The translations under genes and the position numbers were made by a program. From contig NC_088714.1 in the NCBI RefSeq assembly GCF_963576615.1, forward strand, positions 29,818,558 to 29,882,557: a stretch of DNA of 64,000 nucleotides, written 5' to 3'. This DNA comes from Watersipora subatra. Taxonomy: Eukaryota > Bryozoa > Gymnolaemata > Cheilostomatida > Watersiporidae. This document shows, one piece after another, positions 48,701 through 60,700 of this stretch (within the stretch, counting starts at the first letter, position 1; each line of letters begins with the position of its first letter). The notes beneath the pieces are model-generated. The model had not been told where the DNA came from, made no database searches, and saw nothing but the letters and a program-made list of their open reading frames with translations.

Positions 48701-51700
48701 AACATCTACCTGCTCTGATGAAATCTAGTAGTAGTCCTTTGATGCCTTCATCGTCTAGCTGTGGTTTACCATCTTTATCCATCTCCTCCTTCTGTATTTC
48801 AATAAAGTAGTCCAGACAGCCTCTCTTGTTGTTAGCATCATAAGAAGCCTAAAGAACATGCTAGGCTAAGACAGTTTTTAGTTGCTCAAACTTTACTAAA
48901 ATAATTGATAATATCTATATCAATCCCACTTTGTCACTGGGTGTCTGTCTGTCTGTTAGTTCGCAGAAATTCTATGCGTTTTCATTAATTTTAGTCAGTT
49001 CCATCCACACTTCACACGCCATGCCCTCCGTGCCTTTCACCATGTCACCAGAATATTTCATTTCCAAAATCCTCCTGGTTTATGAAAACCAGGAGACAGT
49101 TTTTAGTAAAGTAGTTCAAAGTTGTCACTGTGTGTCTGTCTGTTAGTCTGCAGAAATTTTATGCCTATTAATTTATTTTAGTCAGTTCCATCTACACTTC
49201 ACACGCCATCCGCTCTGTGCCATTCACCATGTCACCAGAGTATTTCATTTCAGAAATCCTTCTGGTTCATAAGAATCAACCTTTTAAACACGGATTAGCG
49301 ATTCAAGAATGCGCTGTTGCATGCATGAAGGACAATTGCTCTCAATGAAAGCGTATGGATTGTTGTTGTGAAAGCAGTGAAACTATTTGTTTTGTAGATC
49401 CACGCATGAGATGCAGGCTATCTGATTGAAAAGAAATGCTGGGCAACACCGAGCAACACCGGGCAACACCGGGCAACACCGGGCAACACCGGGCAACACC
49501 GGGCAACACCGGGCAACACCGGGCAACACCGGGCAACACTGGGTTTACTGCTAATCGTTAGTAGTCATTTTTCAAACTTTTACTCAAAATGTTAAGAAAA
49601 TTTTAAAAATGCTTGGACTGCAAAATTTTCTTAACAATTTTGACATCTTTAACTCCTACTGGACATCAAAGTTTAATATCTAATTATTAAACAGGCTTGT
49701 TTATGATTGACTACTTAGCATTATCACTGATATGTTTCTATTCGCAAGTAGCAAATATTCACGACGTGATAGTTTTATTTTGTATTTAGCAAAAACTGCA
49801 CTCAACAATTGTATTGCTAATTCCTTTAATCTTTTGTTAAGAAAATAAGATGTATACCTAAGCTTACTAGCTTCAAGTTTTGAGACTAATAAGTCTAGCC
49901 ATACATCTTATTTTTTTTGCCCTTGTATATCCTTTTGTTTTTGCATTTATGACACTACATGTAGACACCTCTTTATTAATGGATTTATTTTTTAGGTGGT
50001 GCTATATTTTTTGCATAAAAATGATTATGAACTGCCAATAAAAAAATGTATTTACCACCCATTCTTGCTCTGTTCCTAATTAGCATTTATTATTGTTTGT
50101 TGCTGCTTTTCTCAAGCTCACTCAGCAAGACAAATAAAACCATTTATAATGTCAAAACCTTTTTGGAAACGTTTTTACAGGAAGTGAAGAGTAACATTCC
50201 GTAAAAAGATATTTTTGTTACAACTTTTAAAGTTGTTCCATTTTTCACATGAGTAAAGAGTTGTAGACAAATTACTTTTGAGATCTAAAGAAATTGTGCT
50301 AAAAAGTGTGAAACCATGCCTCCTAGCTTACAGATTTTAATATACTCACAGAGGAAGAAGCTTCAACTATAACAGAATAAATTTAAAATATTCAAAATGG
50401 TGGTTTTTTGATTAGTTTAGAATTATACCTTTGCCTGGTCCAGGCAGGACTTGGAGAACTCGTTGACAAGTTTCACCGCACCCTCAACCTTGCGATGAGT
50501 GTCAGCGAATAAGAACTTGAAGTTAAACAAAAAAGGAAAGGCATCCAGAATGGCTGCACTAGACATCGGATCACCTGCCTCAATCTGTCGTGTGTTCATT
50601 TGATGCATCTTCTTACAAACTTCATCATCATAGGCGAATTTTTCTCCAAACAGCTGCAAGAAAAGTGATAAATATTTATTGATGTTGAATTATTGAGTTT
50701 GAGAACTTGCATTAACATGTCACATTGTGTTATACAATTTTTTATTTCTCAATATCAAAAGCTTTTCATAAATTTTTTTGCGTTAACTTAAATTTACATT
50801 ATGGGAGGTCTACGTTATGAGAGGGCTTACAGTATAACATACAACTACAAAGTTTTAAGACCTATCAAATCTTTGGCATCTTTGACCTTTGGCATCTTGA
50901 ACAGTTTAGTAAAGCAATTCATTGCAAAGTTCCTGATAGTCATAAATCAAGTGTTGACACCTTGCCAATACAAGAGATAGAACTGACAATTTTATCTCAG
51001 CCACAAAAATGTGGCATTAAAAGAGGGACAATGCGATATTTGGAGCTGTGCATCAACTGATGATAAGTCTTTGTTGTGCAATCAGCCATTAAATTACATT
51101 GATCTCTTCAATGTGTATCTGTTAGGTATATATAAACAATAATGAACTCTACAATGAGTAACTGTTAGGTTATATAAATAATGATTATTGTGCTATACAT
51201 CAAATTTATCCCTTATATTAATGATTAGAGGTACAAAAGACCCTTGTGTGTCATTTGATTTTGAGCACAATTTAGACAGCTTAATATCGGTGACTTTTCA
51301 TTATTAAATATAAAAATACAATTCATAATTTATCAATAGTTTTATCAAGAATTTTATATATAATTGCATATTAATATAATATGTTTCTTATCAAATGTTC
51401 TATTATGGATGTTATATTACATATCAAGTTAATACATTTCTTTTTAATTGTTTTATTACGAATGCTATACAGTATTGCGTATTTTAATACTTGATTCAAT
51501 GTTAAAAATGCAATTTAATAGTTTGTTTTTATTTTTAATTTTTAATGCAGTGATTTAGTAAGAGAACTCTTTAACCCCAAATTTTCTGGCTTCTCAAATA
51601 TGTTATAAATATGGGTAGTTGTCATTGCCCACCCAGCTTACTAAAACATAATTCAATCTGGGCAGGTATGGGTAGTTGTCATTGCCCACCCAGCCTACTA

Positions 51701-54700
51701 AAACACAATTCAATCTGGGCAGGTTTGGGTAGTTGTCATTGCCCACCCAGCTTACTAAAACACAATTCAATCTGGGCAGGTTTGGGTAGTTGTCATTGCC
51801 CACCCAGCTTACTAAAACACAATTCAATCTGGGCAGGTTTGGGTAGTTGTCATTGCCCACCCAGCTTACTAAAACACAATTCAATCTGGGCAGGTTTTCT
51901 AGTTTTATTATTCTAGTTATTATTACTCGTGCTATTGTTATTATTATTATTATTGTTATAAATGTAAATGACAATATTGATAACAATTAATCACTGACTA
52001 TAAAACAATGATTGTAATAATGATAATAACATAGTAAGATTTATGTAATATCAAACTTTAATTACACAGTTAAAACAGGAATACCCATCGCATCTAGAGA
52101 TATTCTCACATTCAACTTACCATGGAAGCTAAAACACAGCAGACGTATCCAACAACGAGCTCGTTGGTATCTATTGCTTGATCACCTTTCTGATCAATAC
52201 TATCAACCATATCCTGGATTGTTTCTTGCATCACATTCTCTAGATGCGCTATCCCTGGTCCATAAGCTTTTATAGCCTTTGTAAAAATGCGTTTCAGCAT
52301 GACGTGGTCCTCATCAAAGGTCTGTAGATATTAACAAGCCTATATAAGTGTTCTTCGTCATTGTAAACAAATATTTCATTTAGAGATGAACTTACAGAAG
52401 ATTTCTGCAGGTTTTATCAGAAAGTATCTGTATTTTTCTATCATTTGCAAATGTTTTTGATGTTTGAGGTGATCTGACTGCCAGAATGTTTCAAGATTGA
52501 AATTGATAAAGCTAGACCATGATTAAAATGCTCAGAAAAAAATGTGTGAAAAATGACCTCACTCGTTGTTATCGTTGCGATAGCTAATATCATCTTTGCG
52601 TTCAAATTGAAGCGGTACGCATTATATTCTGTTGGTCTCTTTGCAACTATAGACATCATAATCACACTTTCACTTGATCTGATTGTTGTAATCGAGATCA
52701 AGTTTTATTGATTTTAATCTTGAAACATCCTGGCAGTCAGATCACCTTAAAACATCAAAAACAATCGCGAATGATGGAAAAATACTAATTTTTTTTGATA
52801 AAATCATTTCACAAGTTTACTGAAAGATTCTTACATGGAATCCTATATCTTTACCAGCTATGGTAGACATTCTCTTCATAGGTGGTCGGCCGAGATAGTC
52901 TGTTCCTACAAGTAAAATAGTAAAATGTTGCCACTTTTCCACCTCTCTATCTCTAAAACTTTCAGCTCGAGGTGACGCTGTACATCGTGAAAAACTGAAA
53001 TGTTTGTGACTTCACATTGCAACACCTTAACCCTGGGCTGATACTCTGAACGAAACACCCACCTGGATAGTCCCAGGCTTGGATATTGTACCCCCAATCA
53101 CCTGGCTGGTCAATTTGAAATACACCCCCTAAACACTGGGAGTTCCCTAGAGGGCGCTCAGGTTCCACGCCCTGCTAAACATCCAATATGATAATATGAT
53201 TCATGCATTAATAAAGCAGAAAAAACCTACAAACAAAATTCACAATTTTATTTAAATACGTTTTTATTTCGGACTTTTTGTTTGTTTAGTATTGCAAAAA
53301 CGATCGATTTTTCTCCTGCAAATGGCATATTTTTTGTTGCTAACAGAGACCAATATATTGTAGTTTACTATTCGTAAAAAAAATTAAACAAAAGTGCAAT
53401 TAGCTAACCATAAATCAATTTATAAAAACCGTTCGTGTGGCGACATAATAGTCGCTCTGCCCGCTAGCGTCAGTATCGCAAAATGACAAAATGTCGCTAT
53501 GCCTGCAAAAGGGTTAATAAAACTGATTCCAGACATCAACCATCAGATCATCACTTTTCATTTACAAAAGAAAACATAATGAATACCAATGAAAGAAATA
53601 TCATATCATTTGTTCTGAGTATATTGCTAAAGGGTTGCTAAAATGATGCAGTGTCGACTGTCTCTTTTCTCTTCCTTTTCCGTCAGCAGGCATGCAGATT
53701 TTAAAGCAATCTGCATTAAAATGAAGACTGGAATTTCGGTGCAATTTCTTGGTATTACTTTGGCTGAATGAAACCTTAATGAGCAGGGGCCCTTTTACTG
53801 GCTTGGCTGTGGAAACCCCCTCTAAAGTAGCAAATTCACTGACAGTGCCCCATGATCTGAAAACCCCCCCTAAAACATGATTTTGGGCCGAACCTAATGG
53901 GTCTTTTAGGGGGGAGTATCAGCCCTGGGCACTTTAGTTGAGAAATTCTTGCTGACCTGAAACTACACCCGATAAGCGGAAATCAACTCTAGATGGATTG
54001 ATCTGATGGTGGCATTTTAGAAGCGAGCAAACAGATGCAGCTGAGTAGATGTCACAAAGATTAATAGCTAGGTATGACATCGTCTGTTTACATTCTGTTT
54101 TTAATGACATCTTATGCCAGATCCTGTTGAAGAGGCGTGACGGCGGCAAAAGCGGGATAAAAATTGGCTATGCACAGTGGGAGGCGCGGTGTCATAAATA
54201 CCCCTTATATTCATATTCTTAGACATTGTGTCAAGGCCACTGAGGCCAGCTACCTGCAAGTACGTTAATAATCAACTACCAAGGGGCTTCCACATGTCAT
54301 CATTCCATAATTGCCTCTTCTATGCCTACAGCGGACATATTTCCCAGAATTCGTGCAAGGCATTTTAAGGCAGGACAATTGTTGTTATTGCGCAAGTACA
54401 TTGTGCGTAGTGCTGACTGAAAGAGAGAGGCAACTGTCTCTGTCACTATAGCAAAAGCAGAATGTATCAGCTTTATCGAACACAACTTTCTCAATTTCTG
54501 GTGTTAACATATTAGCATATATGGCCATTTTAGCCTTTAACAAGAAACACATATAAATATAATTTTTCTTTACCGTACCCATTCTACAATCTAATGCCAA
54601 CAGGAAACAGATTGAAAGGCACTCATATGCCAACAGGAAACAGATTGAAAGGCACTCATATACACAGGTTAGTCACATGTTATAGTTCAGTTTAGTTCAG

Positions 54701-57700
54701 GTTAGTCAGCCTAAGTTCAGTGGTTAGTGCTAAGAACCATTCGTTGTGTTAGGAAAAGCATCCAGCCACAGCTGGATGCCTCATGAGCAAATGGTCACAA
54801 TATATTCTGTGCCAGAATATACCATTTGTGGTGGTGACCCCTAATGACCTCCAAATAGAAAAAGCTGAACAAAGATGAAAAAGAAATCGCATGGTAAATT
54901 TTGCTTCAACATTCTCAACAATTAGAACTTCAAGTCTGCTAGCAAATGGCGGCCTAAATCAATCAGTAGAAATACCACAAGTTGATAAGTTTTCTGTGAT
55001 AAACCCCCTTCAAAAGACTTTAAAAGCTTGCATAAGCCATTTGACGAATTTTACTAATGTAACTTTATCACCAAACTTGACACCTTTAGCCGATGATAAA
55101 TGTCCATCAATCAGTCCAGTCATGGCTTAATGAACAAACAGTCCTAGATTGAGTCTACATGTCTCGGATACATGTCGTCTATTGAGAGCCTTCTCGCCAT
55201 TCATCTTAGTAGTTAATCTTAACTTACTGACTTACTGAGTTGTAAAGATCGAGAATGAATTCAAAAAGTTTATTTTTTGAGAGTTAAATAAATCTAATAG
55301 TGACATAACAGCTATTTAGTAGTGGGAATAGTCTGCCAAATAATTTCTGTGTTTAAAACAAAGGTTATGCTGAACATCTATCAAATGTTATCGAGGTCCT
55401 AATTTAGAACTCAAGTCTCCTTAGCTTATATTATTTACAGCTTGATCAGACATGTTATAGTTTGTTACAATCAAACATGTTATAGTTTGTTATATTCGAA
55501 CATGTTATAGTTTGTTATAGTCAAACATGTTATAGTTTGTTATATTCGAACATGTTATAGTTTGTTATAGTCGAACATGTTATAGTTTGTTATAGTCGAA
55601 CATGTTATAGTTTGTTATAGTCGAACATGTTATAGTTTGTTATGGTCAAACATGTTATAGTTTGTTATAGTCGAACATGTTATAGTTTGTTATAGTCGAA
55701 CATGTTATAGTTTGTTATAGTCGAACATGTTATAGTTTGTTATGGTCAAACATGTTATAGTTTGTTATAGTCGAACATGTTATAGTTTGTTATAGTCAAA
55801 CTTGTTATAGTTTGTAATAGCCGAACATGTTATAGTTTGTTATAGTCAAACATGTTATAGTTTGTTATAGTCGAACATGTTATAGTTTTACCATGACAAA
55901 CTATAGCAAGTTTGCTATAATCAAATTCGCCTCCAGTCAATCAAGTGTATTTAAAAGGCACGTTGGACTCTAGCATACTTGCTATAATAAACTATGCCTT
56001 TTATCTATATAGTAGGCGCTCTTACAACCTAAATTATCCGTTCCAGGAACATTTACGTTATAAAGATTTTATGTTGTACAAACAGTAAAGTAAACGTAAA
56101 TTTGGGAAAGTAAAACTAATAACAGACATATTACACGCCTACAATAAAGCAGAACAAAAATATATTTTACTACTAAAAGAGCGGTGTCTACAAGTTCGTC
56201 GTCTATCTGTATCTAGGGTTCAACGTTAGGATACAAGATAACTTTCAGCGACACTCTCAACTTGTGACATCCAGATTAGTAGACCGACGCTGTAACACCT
56301 GCACCAACCGATCGCCTTCAAGTATTTACATGTATTAACAATGGTGCAGCTACCTATTCTCTGTTTTGTCGATACATCTGACGATCTATCATGACGAACT
56401 AAAATGTAATGGAAGTTATATATATAATAGATGTAATGCTATACGTACATCATTTTTATTGTATATAGAGTATAATGCTATATGTACGTCATTTTTTTTC
56501 ACAAATGAGGCGAGATATGTTACCATTCAAATCGAATTTGAGAGGTTGCCCTCCTTGACACACTACGTTATATAGAATTCTTTACGTAGTATGAAGCAAA
56601 GACTTTGCATAATTTTTTACTTTATCTGAAATTTACATTATAGGAGGTATACGTTATAGGAGGTATACGTTATACGAGGTATACATTATAGGAGGTATAT
56701 GTTATAGGAGGTATACATTATAGGAGGTATACGTTATAGGAGGTATACATTATAGGAGGTATACGTTATAGGAGGTATACGTTATAGGACGTATAAATAT
56801 ACGTTATAAGTGTGAATAGACTGAAAGTATGCAAGAGTCAGAGAGACTTTACAATCCGATCCAGCTAGTCCATCATGTGACGATTGCAAGAACATCGATG
56901 TCACCCAAAAATGTTTGTTGATAATCACATCAAAACTGTTTTTAAGTACCTTTAAAATGCTATACATCTGTTTAGACACCATTGAATTGGTGTTATGACC
57001 AAATTGTAAATGGAAAAGAAATATGACAAAATGATATTTCAACAATAAGAGTTGAAAGCATTTGTTCATGGAACCAGCGATAGTTGCTAAGGAAGACAGC
57101 AACAATTTCAAGAATAATTATTGTGAATCACTTTATGCAGCGACATAAGATTTCTACAATGGGCAGTTTTATAAATTGAGATGACATGGAAAAATTTTTC
57201 GTGTTAATTTTTAATGACAAAATAATGTTTACAAACTTAAATCAATTTTTTCTATTTCTAAAGACTTATGAGCAGTCTATTACACTCTAAAACCTATAAA
57301 AAGTTAAAAAATTACAGCTGTTTACACCCTTTTTATGGGGAGAGTTCTCCATTCGCAAACACTAACTTTTTAAATTTAATCTTGTGACAAATAAAAAATG
57401 GGAACAATGAAACAATGAAACAGCTTATGAACTATGAATATGTGATTTTATTTGACAAAATATTGTTGAATTATCCTTTTTGCTGCCTGAAATTTTTACA
57501 AAAAAGGTTTCTATCATTTTTATGCCATTTTATCTGAGTATCTATGGGCATCAATCAATTTAGCTCACAAGTTTCGCTAAAATTCAAATGTTTGATAAGT
57601 GTGCTTATTCTTGTCGAAGCACAACCGCAGTTCCGCAAACATATTGTTGAGCGTTGATCTGCGATACCAGCTGGTATGAGAAAACAGTCGCATGCTTCAA

Positions 57701-60700
57701 AAAAGTTGGTTAGGAACCTGTAAAGTTAACATATAAAATATGGTTGTACATGACAGCTTTCACATCCTAAGGAAACATGAGCTGTAAATCAACCAAGCGA
57801 TTAGTTCAAGAGTTCTATTCGTCATAAAAGCATTTTGATGGCCAAAGAAATATTTCAAAACTTTGCTAATTAAAGATTCTTCCTACCAAATGTACCCATA
57901 GCAAAAGTTCTTTGAAGTATTATATATGCTAATTACAAACAATTTGCTCATAAACTAGCTATCATTAGAGATACTTGGCATAAGCTTTATGGCGTATGAA
58001 GCTGATAAGCCATACTTTATAATAATAATCTATATAAATCTCAATGTTTGTCTGTTTATCCATCTGTCCAGTTATAGCGATAAAGTTATAGAAATGAAAA
58101 ATCCACTGAAAACTTGATTTGAACTCACAACCTTTATTTCTACAGCCTGACATGTATCCAATACACTACGCAGTTCAACTGGCTATACTATGAAACAAAC
58201 TGAGCACATATTTATTACACATGCCAATCTTTCATGGCTTCACACTCAACACTGCAGCTAGCGCTATGTGTGAAGCCATACTAGAAGGAAAATGCGTGTT
58301 TACTCGACTGCTCACTAGCCTTCCAGAATACTTGTACGTATAGTTATTACACCTGATGATCTCTCACTGGATCTCTAAACTTTCAAGGTACTAGTAGTAG
58401 TAACAGTTGCTAAGAATCTCTTATCTGGAAGTCAGTAGAACATAAAAATGAACAATAAACTTTTATAGTTTTATCTTCCGTAGTACCATTGAACAGTTTA
58501 CATTAATTGGTGACTCTAAAATCATCAAAGATTGTCAGATGTAAACTTTTTTATTAAATAGTGTTGAAGTAATCCGCAAGCAGCTTACAGTTGTACAAAG
58601 ATTTGTCAAACTAATTTTTTTTAGAAATTCATAATGAATTTTTATTAAATACATAACACAATCATTCATAAGTTAGCAATTCTGATATACTTACAAAAAT
58701 AAATACATTAGTGATAGTAATATGGGACTGCTTAAAATAAACACGTTGTTTGTTATTATTTCATAATTTGTTAAGTATTTTATAGAAGAATTATGGCAAT
58801 ACGCACATCAATGGGAAGCTAAGGATGTTTTAGACATGAATATTATTAAATATTAACTGCTATTTGACTTTTAACCTTAGTTATGGTGTAACAGCTGTAT
58901 CTGCACATTACAATGGAAAATAACAGTAAATATTATGTTTATACTTGTAAACAAAGATAGCCAAATTTAACATTTATATGTGAACACACAATGTTTACAT
59001 ATAAATGTAAGCATACAATGTTTACATATATCCATGTAACTATATGAAAGTAAATTGGTAGTTTTTGGATTATTACTAGCATCTAAATATGGAGTTGGCA
59101 AGTTCTTATTGTCAATCACAGGGTAGGATAAAATGGGTGTCCATTAAATAGATTATATTTGTTGATAGTACTTTTGGGAGCAGACGGAGTGACTAGAAAA
59201 CTTGCTACTGAAATACGTATAGTACATGCGGTCTGAGATAATAAATAAAAAAGTGAGTTTATGCCATAAATGAAAAAAAAACCTGAAAAGAATTGCTAGA
59301 TGATCCCATAATCATCACCACTCATCACCGCGGCAAATCATAGTACTTAGAAAATGATAGATTGAGTGTACAGTTTTTCAACTCCAAACTATGCCCACAC
59401 AACTCTAGCTGGAGAGACATAATTGGAAGACAGACTCAAGCCAGTGTCGAAATTAAAGTGATAAGGTTTCCGAGTGTTATGGTGAATGAGAGGAAGTAAG
59501 TGAGGCAAACATAAAGTTTTACCAAATAGCCCAGTTAGTTTGTCAGAGAAGGCGTATAAGATGATTATGCTAGCCCAGTGGTTCTTAGCCTGAGTTCCAT
59601 AGAACACTAGTGGTTCTGCGGTCACTTTCAGGGGTTTTGATGGCCGCCTCCCAAAGGTAACAGCAGAAGTTACACTGATTTGCTAGGTCATGTCTTTATT
59701 AAAATATATGTAATTTGTTGTGAGTTCATGCGTTTTATTGGTTTGTTCTTTGAAGACATTGATGCTAATACACAGTTCGTTTTGTGCACCAGTAAAACAT
59801 ATAACTATGTCTTGAATGTGAAAAAGTATATTTTAGTTTTCAATAAAGGAGCGTTTGGTGAAATTGCATATGAAGATGGTGGGGTTCAGCATGGCCGACA
59901 AGGCTAAGAACCATTGATCTAGGACTATAAAAGGGTGCAATATGAAACCGCCAAAAACCAGTTTAAACTGTAATAGGTCGATGAGGTTGGCCTGCAGATT
60001 GAAGTTCAAAAACTGCAAAAAGTCATCTGTTATGCTGTTTTACTCTTAACTGCGCAATAAAAACAGGGTGAGTCTTTTCCAGCTCTATGTGAACTACAGA
60101 GATAATATGGCATGTTAACCTTTAACAACTTGGTGTACTGGTAGGTTTGTACATGGTTCTGATTGTGTTCTTATCTGGCTTCAACCAATGAATTTATTTG
60201 AGGTTGTTATGCGTGGCTGCCATGTTCAACTCTGCAAAATTGTTCACTGAAAGTAAAAAATTGAGTCTCACCAGCTTTAATGAGTGCCTCCAGACAAGCA
60301 TCTTTAGAGTTGATGACCACAATAGGATATGTGAAAATCTTAAGCTTCATCACCGCTCCATATTTTCTTGCCATCTCAAAAAGCTGAATGTGCAAGAACG
60401 ATGGATTTAGGGACAAGACGTTACCAAGTATCGGTAGACCAGGAGGACCTGGTATCTTTCGAATGGGATCCTGCAAAAATACACCAAATTTCAAAACTTC
60501 TATAATTATTAGTTTTAAAATACAAACACGGTAATCAATTTTTACTATACTTTTAAAGACTGAAGTCTTAAAATTACAGCTAGTAAAAAATAAATAAAAT
60601 AGTTTTATAGAGAAAAAAAAACTAAATATTTTAGACAATGCAAATACTTATTTAGAACTTACCCTGTACCATTTCACGAATAAGTACGTTGCTAGCAAAA

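Noticed and set aside
51603..51986. 127-codon minus-strand and 101-codon plus-strand frames
   Set aside because: Both come from the 57-bp array, whose unit is open on both strands.
53097..53168. Minus-strand frames around 52906-53168 as an extra P450 exon
   Set aside because: They do not match any P450 region and the exon 2 to exon 3 phase already closes without them; they fall in the putative piggyBac-like element.
55448..55888. Regular 25-bp repeats that could suggest a CRISPR-like array
   Set aside because: Units are contiguous with no unique spacers, and the context is an animal intron.
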